From: Scleromatobacter sp038208735
GTDB lineage: Bacteria; Pseudomonadota; Gammaproteobacteria; Burkholderiales; Burkholderiaceae_C
DNA: 6,618 bases
NCBI GenBank assembly: GCA_038208735.1
Contig: JBBQYL010000254.1
Location: 1-6,618, forward strand
Direction of reading: 5' to 3'
In this document: positions 1-5,730 of the stretch, piece after piece
Layout of the letters: each line of letters starts with the position of its first letter
Numbering within the stretch: the first letter of the stretch is position 1
The notes under the pieces: model-generated
The model's database searches: none
Told to the model about the DNA's origin: nothing
Seen by the model: the letters and a program-made list of their open reading frames with translations, nothing else
Program-made: the position numbers and the translations under genes

Positions 1-30
1 GCGTGTCGGGATGGGAGGAGGAATGCGAAG
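1..30 (+). ncRNA. ffs: Possible 3' tail of 4.5S SRP RNA (partial)
   Basis: The first bases, GCGTGTCGGGATG, closely resemble the 3' descending side of bacterial 4.5S RNA; the E. coli RNA has GCGTGTGCCGGGATG there. The following GGGAGGAGGAAT could form the 3' arm of the closing helix. The small SRP RNA gene often lies just upstream of dnaX in Proteobacteria, which supports the idea. The diagnostic apical part (the GGAA tetraloop and internal loop) would lie outside the window, so this is a similarity call on a short edge fragment and the 3' end is a guess. Confidence 0.35.
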
Positions 31-50
31 ACATCGGGCGATTATCGCAG

Positions 51-78
51 CGTCGGCCGGCCGAAGGTCCGGCCGACG
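51..78. terminator. Perfect 10-bp GC-rich inverted repeat upstream of dnaX
   Basis: CGTCGGCCGG (51-60) is the exact reverse complement of CCGGCCGACG (69-78), separated by an 8-base loop (61-68). No T-tract follows on either strand, so it is not a classic intrinsic terminator. It could end the putative upstream 4.5S RNA, or act as an operator because it covers the region where a -35 element for dnaX would fall. The structure is seen directly; its role is inferred. Confidence 0.35.
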
Positions 79-85
79 CCGCCGG

Positions 86-91
86 TAGAAT
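86..91 (+). promoter_or_regulatory. Candidate -10 box for dnaX
   Basis: TAGAAT matches the sigma-70 -10 consensus TATAAT at five of six positions and stands out in very GC-rich DNA. It ends 8 bases before the dnaX ATG, so a transcript started from it would have almost no leader. No recognisable TTGACA-like element lies 16-18 bases upstream (63-68 is GAAGGT, in the loop of the inverted repeat). This is a weak candidate; the operon may instead be transcribed from further upstream. Confidence 0.3.
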
Positions 92-99
92 CGGTCCGC

Positions 100-2181
100 A
101 TGAGCTATGTCGTCCTCGCACGCAAGTACCGCCCGCGCACCATCGAGCAGATGGTGGGGCAGGATCACGTCGTGCGCGCGCTCACGCATGCGCTCGAGCA
201 GGGCCGGCTGCACCACGCCTACCTGTTCACCGGCACGCGCGGCATCGGCAAGACCACGGTCTCGCGCATCCTGGCCAAGAGCCTGAACTGCACCGGCCCG
301 GACGGGCAGGGCGCCATCACCGCCCACCCGTGCGGCGTGTGCACGGCCTGCACCGAGATCGACGGCGACCGCTTCATCGACTACATCGAGCTCGACGCGG
401 CGTCCAACCGCTCCATCGACGAGATCCGCGATCTCATCGAGCGTGCCGCCTACAAGCCGAGCGTGGGCCGCTACAAGGTCTTCATGATCGACGAGGCGCA
501 CCAGCTCACCAAGGACGCCTTCAACGCGCTGCTGAAGACGCTGGAGGAGCCGCCCGAGTACCTCAAGTTCGTGCTGGCCACCACCGACCCCGAGAAGATG
601 CTGCCCACGGTGCTCAGCCGCTGCCTGCAGTTCAACCTGCGGCCGATGGCGCCCGAGACCGTGGCCGACCACCTGCACCAGGTGCTGGGCGCCGAGGGCA
701 TCGCGTTCGACGCCGGCACGCTGCGCCTGCTGTCCCGCGCCGCGCGCGGATCCATGCGCGACGCGCTGTCGCTCACCGACCAGGCCATCGCCTATGGCGC
801 CGGCACCCTGGAGGAAGCGGGCGTTCGGGCGATGCTGGGCAGCGTCGACCGCAGCCATGCCAACCGCATCGTCGAGTCGCTGTCCCGACGCGACGCTGGC
901 GCGATGCTGTCCGAGGTCAACGCCTTGCGCGGCCTGGGCCTGTCGGCCGCCGGCACGCTGGAAGAGGTGGCCCGCCTGCTGCAGCAGATGGCCGTGGAGC
1001 AGGCGCTGCCCGGCGCGCTCGACGCCACCGATTCCGACACCGCGGTCGCCCGCACGCTGGCCGCCGCGATGGCGCCCGACGAGACGCAACTGCTCTACAG
1101 CATCGCCGTGCACGGCCGCGCCGAGCTGAGCCTGGCGCCCGACGAGTACGCCGGCCTGGTGATGGTGCTGCTGCGCTTCATGGCGTTCCCGTCGGGTGAC
1201 GGGGGCAACTCCGGCGGCGGCTTCGCCCCGCCGACCGCGCGCCAGCCCGACGGCGGCCCGCGCAGCGTCGCCGCGGCGCCTTCCGCGAGCCCCGCGGCCG
1301 CCGCGCGCGCCGCGCCCGTGAATGCGCCCGTGAATTCGCACGTGAGCGCTCCGACGGCCGCGCCCGTGGCCTCGGCGCCCATCGCCGCCGCGCCGGCACC
1401 CGTCATCGCGCAGCGTCCGGCGCCCGTGCCCGTGCCCGTACCCGTGTCTGTGTCTGTGTCTGTGTCCGTGCCGGCGCCGCAACTTGCCGCGATTCCCACG
1501 CCTGCGGCCGCGGCGCCGCTGCTGCGCACGCCGGCTGCACGCTCGGTGGCCACGGTCTCCGACGACGGCGATCCGCCCTGGGGCGACGAAGAGCCCGACG
1601 ACCTGATGGACGACCTGCCGCCGCCCACCCGCGGTCGGGTCGGCAATGCGCCGCCGCCGGCGCAGCGCGCGCGTCCGAACCTCGACGTCCTGCAGCCCGT
1701 CCACGACGACGAGCCCGACGCCGCGCCGCGCGCCCCGGCGCAACAGGTGGCCGCGCCGCCCGCGCTGCCGCAGTTCGAACGCACGCCGCTCGGCACGAAG
1801 TGGTACGGCCTCATCCAGCAGCTGGCCGACGCCGGCAAGCTGATCGCGATGGTCCGCGCGCTGGCGATGCAGTCCGAGCTCATGGCTTGCGAACCCGGCG
1901 ACGTGCCCACCTGGCGCCTGCGTGTCACCCTCGAGACGCTGCGCAACCCGGCGCTGGCCGACAAGCTGGCTGGCATCCTGCGCGAGCTCACCGGCGAGAG
2001 CCTGCAGCTCGCGGTGGAGATGGGCAACGCCCATGACACCCCGCTCAAGCGCGACGCCGCCGAGGCCGACCGGCGCCAGCGCGCCGCCATCGACGAGATC
2101 CATTCCGACGCCACGGTCCGCGCCTTGCTGGCGCAGTTCCAGACCGCGCGCATCCTTCCCGGCTCCGTGAAGCCGCTCTGA
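100..2181 (+). CDS. dnaX: DNA polymerase III subunit gamma/tau (clamp-loader ATPase)
   Basis: DnaX is the ATPase of the replicative clamp loader. With HolA and HolB homologues it loads the beta clamp, and its tau C-terminus ties the loader to the polymerase core and helicase. The protein is 693 aa (E. coli tau is 643). Visible parts: the conserved N-terminus MSYVVLARKYRPRT, which fixes the start at 100; Walker A GTRGIGKTT (45-53); four zinc-ligand cysteines C64, C78, C81 and C84; Walker B MIDEAH (129-134, where E. coli reads DEVH); the SRC motif with its arginine finger (173-175); and sensor 2 GSMRDALSL (217-225). A Pro/Ala-rich, probably disordered linker spans about 367-556, with a PV/SV repeat at 442-457 and an acidic DDGDPPWGDEEPDD stretch. 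The folded C-terminal tau domain begins near 557. No Shine-Dalgarno precedes the ATG. No A-rich slippery heptamer is present, so an E. coli-style frameshifted gamma is not predicted. It is first in a dnaX-ybaB-recR operon. Confidence 0.98.
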   Translation: MSYVVLARKYRPRTIEQMVGQDHVVRALTHALEQGRLHHAYLFTGTRGIGKTTVSRILAKSLNCTGPDGQGAITAHPCGVCTACTEIDGDRFIDYIELDAASNRSIDEIRDLIERAAYKPSVGRYKVFMIDEAHQLTKDAFNALLKTLEEPPEYLKFVLATTDPEKMLPTVLSRCLQFNLRPMAPETVADHLHQVLGAEGIAFDAGTLRLLSRAARGSMRDALSLTDQAIAYGAGTLEEAGVRAMLGSVDRSHANRIVESLSRRDAGAMLSEVNALRGLGLSAAGTLEEVARLLQQMAVEQALPGALDATDSDTAVARTLAAAMAPDETQLLYSIAVHGRAELSLAPDEYAGLVMVLLRFMAFPSGDGGNSGGGFAPPTARQPDGGPRSVAAAPSASPAAAARAAPVNAPVNSHVSAPTAAPVASAPIAAAPAPVIAQRPAPVPVPVPVSVSVSVSVPAPQLAAIPTPAAAAPLLRTPAARSVATVSDDGDPPWGDEEPDDLMDDLPPPTRGRVGNAPPPAQRARPNLDVLQPVHDDEPDAAPRAPAQQVAAPPALPQFERTPLGTKWYGLIQQLADAGKLIAMVRALAMQSELMACEPGDVPTWRLRVTLETLRNPALADKLAGILRELTGESLQLAVEMGNAHDTPLKRDAAEADRRQRAAIDEIHSDATVRALLAQFQTARILPGSVKPL
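1423..1470 (+). repeat. In-frame hexanucleotide repeat in the dnaX linker (8 units)
   Basis: Eight consecutive hexamers fit YCYGTR: CCCGTG, CCCGTG, CCCGTA, CCCGTG, then TCTGTG three times, then TCCGTG. They encode (Pro-Val)4(Ser-Val)4, residues 442-457 of DnaX. The GTGTCT core is perfect across 1444-1466. Because the unit is six bases, gain or loss by strand slippage keeps the frame and only changes linker length. A smaller exact 12-bp duplication (GCGCCCGTGAAT at 1312-1323 and 1324-1335) lies upstream in the same linker. Confidence 0.9.
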
Positions 2182-2190
2182 TTCCCTCCC

Positions 2191-2208
2191 GGGGTCGCCA
2201 CAGACCCC
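2191..2208 (+). other. Small hairpin between dnaX and ybaB
   Basis: GGGGTC (2191-2196) and GACCCC (2203-2208) form a perfect 6-bp stem with a 6-base loop, 9 bases after the dnaX stop. No T-run follows, so full termination is unlikely. It may stabilise the upstream message or partly uncouple dnaX and ybaB levels. The stem is seen; the role is inferred. Confidence 0.4.
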
Positions 2209-2217
2209 AATGAACAC

Positions 2218-2223
2218 GAAAGG
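2218..2223 (+). promoter_or_regulatory. Ribosome binding site of ybaB
   Basis: GAAAGG is a moderate Shine-Dalgarno match, 9 bases before the first ATG (2233) and 12 before the second ATG (2236). The spacing favours 2233, giving an N-terminus of Met-Met-Lys-Gly-Gln. Confidence 0.5.
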
Positions 2224-2232
2224 TCGTACCCC

Positions 2233-2559
2233 ATGATGAAAGGTCAACTCGCCGGTCTGATGAAGCAGGCCCAGGCGATGCAGGACAACCTGAAGAAGGT
2301 GCAGGACGAGCTCGCCAACATCGAGGTGGACGGCCAGGCCGGCAACGGCCTGGTCAAGATCACGATGACGTGCAAGCACGACGTGCGCCGCGTCACCATC
2401 GACCCGCGCCTGCTCGCCGACGACAAGGACATGCTCGAGGACATGGTGGCCGCCGCGTTCAACGACGCGCTGCGCAATGCCGAGGAAGTGAGCCAGGCCA
2501 AGATGGGCAAGGTCACCGCCGGCATGCCGCTGCCCCCCGGCATGAAGATGCCTTTCTGA
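2233..2559 (+). CDS. ybaB: YbaB/EbfC family nucleoid-associated protein
   Basis: This small DNA-binding protein family forms tweezer-like dimers that bind nucleoid DNA; in E. coli and Borrelia (EbfC) it affects DNA organisation and gene expression. The product is 108 aa, against 109 in E. coli. It has the family layout: an N-terminal helix rich in Lys/Gln/Met (GLMKQAQAMQDNLKK, about 8-22), a central beta-sheet carrying the NGLVKITMTCKHDVRRVTIDP segment in two parts (about 38-58), a second helix around DMLEDMVAAAFNDALRNAEE, and a Gly/Pro/Met-rich tail (GMPLPPGMKMPF). Its place between dnaX and recR is the conserved context across Proteobacteria. The start is ATG 2233 on Shine-Dalgarno spacing, with ATG 2236 as the alternative. 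The stop is 10 bases before recR, consistent with co-transcription. Confidence 0.96.
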   Translation: MMKGQLAGLMKQAQAMQDNLKKVQDELANIEVDGQAGNGLVKITMTCKHDVRRVTIDPRLLADDKDMLEDMVAAAFNDALRNAEEVSQAKMGKVTAGMPLPPGMKMPF

Positions 2560-2569
2560 ACGCCGGCGC

Positions 2570-3157
2570 ATGAGTGAAGCGCGGCTTCTGTCGTTGGTGG
2601 AGGCGCTGCGCATCCTGCCGGGCGTCGGCGTCAAGTCGGCGCAGCGCATGGCCTTCCACCTGCTGCAGCACGACCGCGGGGGCGCGCTGCGGCTGGCCAC
2701 GGCCCTCGACGCCGCGGTGCACGACATCCGCCACTGCGAGCGCTGCCACACGTTCACCGAGCACTCGCTGTGCGACGTCTGCGCCGACCCCGAGCGCGAT
2801 GCCAACGTGCTGTGCATCGTCGAGACGCCGGCCGACCAGTCGGCGCTGGAGCGCACCGGCAGCTACAAGGGCCTGTACTTCGTGCTGATGGGGCGGCTGA
2901 GCCCGCTCGACGGCGTGGGCGTGCGCGACATCGGCGTCGAGCCCCTGCTCGAACGGCTCTCGCGGGAGCCGGTGGCCGAGGTCATCCTGGCCACCAGCTT
3001 CACCGCCGAGGGCGAGGCCACCTCGCACGTCATCGGCGAGGCGCTGAAGGCGCGCGGCATCACCGTGTCGCGCCTCGCGCGCGGCGTGCCGGCCGGCAGC
3101 GAGCTGGAATACGTCGACCTGTCGACGATCGCGCACGCGCTGGCCGACCGGCGCTGA
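2570..3157 (+). CDS. recR: Recombination mediator protein RecR
   Basis: RecR works with RecO (and RecF) in the RecFOR pathway to load RecA onto SSB-coated single-stranded gaps. The 195-aa product has the family's usual length and domain order. A helix-hairpin-helix DNA-binding segment is at about 11-32 (LPGVGVKSAQRMAFHLL). A four-cysteine zinc finger follows (C56, C59, C68, C71; CERC...CDVC). A Toprim domain spans about 78-170, with VETPADQSALE, the GLYFVLMGRLSPLDGVG segment and ILATSFTAEGEAT. The C-terminal part includes RLARGVPAGSELEYVD. No clear Shine-Dalgarno precedes the ATG in the 10-base gap after ybaB, so translational coupling to ybaB is likely. It is the last gene of the cluster; a small stem-loop follows. 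Confidence 0.98.
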   Translation: MSEARLLSLVEALRILPGVGVKSAQRMAFHLLQHDRGGALRLATALDAAVHDIRHCERCHTFTEHSLCDVCADPERDANVLCIVETPADQSALERTGSYKGLYFVLMGRLSPLDGVGVRDIGVEPLLERLSREPVAEVILATSFTAEGEATSHVIGEALKARGITVSRLARGVPAGSELEYVDLSTIAHALADRR

Positions 3158-3163
3158 GCGCAC

Positions 3164-3176
3164 GCCGCGTAGCGGC
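3164..3176 (+). terminator. Weak stem-loop after recR
   Basis: GCCGC (3164-3168) and GCGGC (3172-3176) form a perfect 5-bp stem with a GTA loop, starting 7 bases after the recR stop. No T-tract follows. It might slow transcription at the operon end, but alone it is too short to be a convincing intrinsic terminator. In GC-rich DNA such stems arise easily by chance. Confidence 0.2.
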
Positions 3177-3194
3177 CCGGCAAAGGCATTGCAA

Positions 3195-3220
3195 CCCGGG
3201 GTGATCACCAGCCGCCCGGG
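3195..3220. repeat. Palindrome cluster in the recR-lipoprotein spacer (possible operator)
   Basis: GGTGATCACC (3200-3209) is a perfect 10-bp palindrome. Copies of CCCGGG sit at 3195-3200 and 3215-3220 on either side. The block ends 14 bases before a -10-like box, so a dimeric regulator bound here would touch the promoter. No regulator family can be named from the sequence. The structure is seen; the regulatory role is inferred. Confidence 0.35.
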
Positions 3221-3234
3221 CGTCTCGCTGACCC

Positions 3235-3240
3235 TACAAT
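3235..3240 (+). promoter_or_regulatory. Candidate -10 box for the lipoprotein gene
   Basis: TACAAT matches the sigma-70 -10 consensus at five of six positions and lies in the first AT-richer patch of the spacer. A transcript from it would have a leader of about 85 bases before the ATG at 3333. No good TTGACA match stands at 16-18 bases upstream, so the promoter would be weak or activator-dependent. The 175-bp spacer holds no recognisable gene. Confidence 0.35.
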
Positions 3241-3320
3241 TAGCGGCGAATTCGACACATTCAGGATGACCATTCGGCACAGGGTGCGCATCCGTCAGCG
3301 AAGTCCGGCGTGTACCGGCA

Positions 3321-3328
3321 GGGAGGAA
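3321..3328 (+). promoter_or_regulatory. Ribosome binding site of the lipoprotein gene
   Basis: GGGAGGAA contains a strong Shine-Dalgarno core (GGAGG) positioned 6-7 bases before ATG 3333. It is the clearest ribosome binding site in the window and fixes the start, which also gives a proper signal peptide. Confidence 0.75.
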
Positions 3329-3332
3329 ACCC

Positions 3333-5639
3333 ATGAACAGACTGAATGCATGGCTGCGCCTTGGCGCGGCAGCCGTGAGTTGCGCGCTCGCCTCATGCGG
3401 CGGTGGAGGCGGTGGAGGTGGCGGCGGTGGCATCAGCGTCACGTCGAACGCGAACGGCTTCCAGCTGGTGGGCATCGTGCCCGACACCTCGACATCGAAC
3501 ACCGTCACGTTCACGCTCTCGGGCGGCAGCGGGCAGACGCTGTATGCGGCAGCCGTCTCCGGCATGGCCAACCTGCAGGCCAACGTGCTGCTCACCAGCG
3601 ACACTCAGGCCATGGTCACGCTGACCGACGGGTCGGGCAGCGACGCGGCCGGGCGCACCACCGGCACGGTCACGTTCGAGCTGTGCTCCGACCAGAATTG
3701 CAGCCACGTCGTCTGGTCGCATGATTACCCGGTCATGTCGACCCGTTTCCACATCGCGGCGAACCCGCTGACGCTGACGGGCAGCGAGGGGTCCGACACC
3801 ACCGCGTCGCAGGCCGTCACGCCGCCGGACACCGATCACCTGCTCACGGCGAGCACCATCGTCGTGCCCAGCTCGCCGGCTTGGCTGACCGCTGCGCACG
3901 ACAGCACGGGCAATTTCACGGTGACGGCTTCGGCAGCGAACCTGGCCGCAGGCAACTACACGGGCACGTTGATGGTCGGGTCGACCACTGTTCCCGCCTA
4001 CTACTCGACGAACGTGTCGTTCCACGTGGGCGAGGGCATGACGGCGCCGGCCCTGGCCGACATCGTCGAGCGTGCCGACACGACGGCGAGCGCCCTGCAG
4101 GGAAGCGGTCCGCTGGACTTCGTCGGCCGTACCGGCGCCTGGACGGCCACCAGCGACACCGCCTGGCTGGTCGTCGACACCCCGACCGGAAGCGGCTCGG
4201 GCCTGATCTCGTACCACGTCGACCTCGCCGCCGCCGATGCGGCGGTGCCGAACTGGAACGCCGGCAAGGCGAACATCACCTTCGTCTCGCCGGGCATGAC
4301 CACCGTCTCGAGCCAGGTCACCTACCGCCGGCAGTTGCCGGAGGTCGCACTCGTGACGCCGTCGCAGGTGTGGCCGGGGCAGGCCGCCACCGTGCGGGTG
4401 ACCGGTCGCGGGCTGTCGCAGCTGACGAGCATTGGCCAGATCCACCTGGGCAGCCAGGCGGCGACCGCCGGAACGCTCGATTCCGACTCGCAGGTCACGC
4501 TGCAACTGCCCGCGCTGTCCGCCGGCTCGGTTCAGGTGTCGGTGGCCAACGGACTTCACACGAGCGGCACGCAGGCCAACCTGGCAATCGCCGCGGGGCG
4601 CCTGGCCTACGCGGCCGTGCCCACCACCGGCTCGAAGAACGACATCGTGTACGACCCGTCGCGCCAGGCCGTCTTCGCCGCGGACAGCGCCGACGGCACG
4701 CTGGTTCGCTGGAAGTTGTCCGGCGGCACGTGGGCGGCCACGTCCAAGCCTTTGACCGACATCTGGCGGGTGCAGCTGTCGGCCGACCGCCAGACGCTCT
4801 ACGCCGTCACCTGGAACACGCTGTACGAGCTGGATCCGGACACCCTCGACGTCAGGACGACACACGACGGTGCCGCCTTCGCCGGCAACACCTACGACGA
4901 GCCGATGCCGCTCACCATCGACCAACGGCTGTGGATGCCCGAGGGCAACGGGCTCTATTTCGACCTGCGCACTCGCGCGTTCACCGCGCCTGTGGCGACC
5001 GAGTACGGGCCGAACTCCCCCACCTTCGAGCCCTTGGCGGCGACGCCGGATGGCTCTCACCTGTTCACCGTCGACGCCAACGGCAACGGCTTCTCCTCCA
5101 GCGGATGGTATTCGGCGGAAACGCAGACCAGCACGTCGCTTCCCGTGGGACTGCTGGTCGACGAGTACCGCGCGAACTTCGACCTGGATGGTGGTCGCGG
5201 CCTGTTCGAATGGCAATGGGTCTACGACACCACCACGTGGAACCTGGTCGGCACCGCCTCGCTGGGCTCGAATGAGCAAGGCGTCGGCGGCGTGCTGTCG
5301 CCGGACGGCACCCGCGTGTACCGCCTCGCGGGCCCGCCGAATGCGAACCAGTTCGTGTCGGATCACGTCGAGGTCTTCGACGTCACGCAGCCTGCGCCCG
5401 GCAGCCACCAGCTGCCGATGATCGGCCCCATCGCCGTGCCCGACCAGGCCGTGAACTGCTCGTTCAACTGCGACGTCATCGGCCGCCTGGCCATCGACCC
5501 GCTGGGCTCGACGTTGTTCTGGGTGGGCGACCAGAAGATGGTCGTGATCCCGATCCCGCAGGGTCTTGCCCGGCCGGCGTCGGCCAGGTCCGGCGTGCGG
5601 CGACTGCTTCCGGCCACGGTCGCGGCAAGCCGGCGTTGA
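3333..5639 (+). CDS. Predicted lipoprotein with Ig-like/IPT-like domains and a beta-propeller
   Basis: I do not recognise this 768-aa protein as a named family. The N-terminus is a lipoprotein signal peptide: two Arg at 3 and 9, a hydrophobic core, then lipobox LASC with lipidated C22. Eleven glycines follow (23-33), a probable tether seen on many Burkholderiales lipoproteins. Residues about 40-135 form an Ig-like beta segment with close cysteines C118 and C123 (LCSDQNC). About 136-335 holds two segments resembling BACON-type Ig modules, with SPAWLTA and DTAWLVVD and strands of alternating hydrophobic residues. About 336-420 resembles an IPT/TIG domain (VTPSQVWPGQAATVRVTGRG). About 423-742 looks like a beta-propeller, with repeated strand sets ending in motifs such as YDPSRQAVFAAD, LSADRQTLYAV, ATPDGSHLFTVD, LSPDGTRVYRL and IDPLGSTLFWV. 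A second cysteine pair is C709/C713. There is no catalytic motif and no membrane segment after the signal. It is likely anchored in the outer membrane and may bind protein or glycan. Domain names are by pattern only. It is probably its own transcription unit. Confidence 0.85.
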   Translation: MNRLNAWLRLGAAAVSCALASCGGGGGGGGGGGISVTSNANGFQLVGIVPDTSTSNTVTFTLSGGSGQTLYAAAVSGMANLQANVLLTSDTQAMVTLTDGSGSDAAGRTTGTVTFELCSDQNCSHVVWSHDYPVMSTRFHIAANPLTLTGSEGSDTTASQAVTPPDTDHLLTASTIVVPSSPAWLTAAHDSTGNFTVTASAANLAAGNYTGTLMVGSTTVPAYYSTNVSFHVGEGMTAPALADIVERADTTASALQGSGPLDFVGRTGAWTATSDTAWLVVDTPTGSGSGLISYHVDLAAADAAVPNWNAGKANITFVSPGMTTVSSQVTYRRQLPEVALVTPSQVWPGQAATVRVTGRGLSQLTSIGQIHLGSQAATAGTLDSDSQVTLQLPALSAGSVQVSVANGLHTSGTQANLAIAAGRLAYAAVPTTGSKNDIVYDPSRQAVFAADSADGTLVRWKLSGGTWAATSKPLTDIWRVQLSADRQTLYAVTWNTLYELDPDTLDVRTTHDGAAFAGNTYDEPMPLTIDQRLWMPEGNGLYFDLRTRAFTAPVATEYGPNSPTFEPLAATPDGSHLFTVDANGNGFSSSGWYSAETQTSTSLPVGLLVDEYRANFDLDGGRGLFEWQWVYDTTTWNLVGTASLGSNEQGVGGVLSPDGTRVYRLAGPPNANQFVSDHVEVFDVTQPAPGSHQLPMIGPIAVPDQAVNCSFNCDVIGRLAIDPLGSTLFWVGDQKMVVIPIPQGLARPASARSGVRRLLPATVAASRR
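3399..3431 (+). repeat. Glycine-codon repeat after the lipobox cysteine
   Basis: Eleven consecutive GGN codons follow the lipidated Cys codon (3396-3398). The first 18 bases are an exact duplication of GGCGGTGGA (3399-3407, 3408-3416), followed by further GGT/GGC codons. This could change in length in steps of three by slippage without breaking the frame, altering the tether length. Confidence 0.85.
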
Positions 5640-5649
5640 CGGCCGCAAT

Positions 5650-5682
5650 GCGGGCTGGGCGACGGCGGTTCGCCAAGCCCGC
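5650..5682. terminator. Strong hairpin after the lipoprotein gene
   Basis: The outer stem GCGGGCT (5650-5656) pairs with AGCCCGC (5676-5682). After one G/A mismatch, the inner stem GGCGA (5658-5662) pairs with TCGCC (5670-5674), closing a 7-base loop. That gives 12 base pairs in a 33-base span, starting 11 bases after the stop at 5639. There is no T-tract, so termination efficiency is uncertain, but position and stability fit a transcript end. Confidence 0.5.
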
Positions 5683-5692
5683 GCCGTGCCGC

Positions 5693-5698
5693 GATACT
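5693..5698 (+). promoter_or_regulatory. Candidate -10 box for the ester-cyclase-like gene
   Basis: GATACT matches the -10 consensus at four of six positions, directly after the hairpin and 32 bases before ATG 5731. TTCGCC (5669-5674) at an 18-base spacing is a poor -35. It is offered only because the gene should need its own promoter if the preceding hairpin ends the lipoprotein transcript. Confidence 0.2.
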
Positions 5699-5730
5699 GC
5701 AGGGATGCAACGACCTCCTGGCGCACGACC

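Noticed and set aside
3..1199. 398-codon + frame overlapping dnaX
   Set aside because: It is an out-of-frame shadow rich in Arg/Pro/His, and dnaX motifs are all in the other frame.
1200..1206. CGGGGGC as a possible slippery site in dnaX
   Set aside because: It does not fit X XXY YYZ (first base C, not G), lacks the A-rich core and has no clear stimulatory elements.
1095..2234. 379-codon minus-strand frame opposite dnaX, with a Thr-Asp/Thr-Gly dipeptide run
   Set aside because: The dipeptide run is just the complement of the PV/SV repeat in dnaX, and the rest is low-complexity. dnaX itself is certain.
2513..3604. 363-codon minus-strand frame over recR and the lipoprotein start, with a polyproline run
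   Set aside because: The prolines are the antisense of the glycine codons after the lipobox. The frame overlaps recR completely and shows no domain.
3266..3724. 152-codon + frame starting in the spacer before the lipoprotein
   Set aside because: It overlaps the well-supported lipoprotein start in another frame, has no Shine-Dalgarno and is His/Arg-rich.
3881..5275. 464-codon + frame inside the lipoprotein gene
   Set aside because: It is an alternative frame with Arg/Gly/His-biased composition, no start signal of its own and no domain pattern.
5566..5730. Upstream ATG (5566) extending the ester-cyclase-like protein by 55 residues
   Set aside because: The extension would overlap the lipoprotein C-terminus, passes through the hairpin region and has Arg/Pro-rich shadow composition. 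Family similarity starts at 5731.
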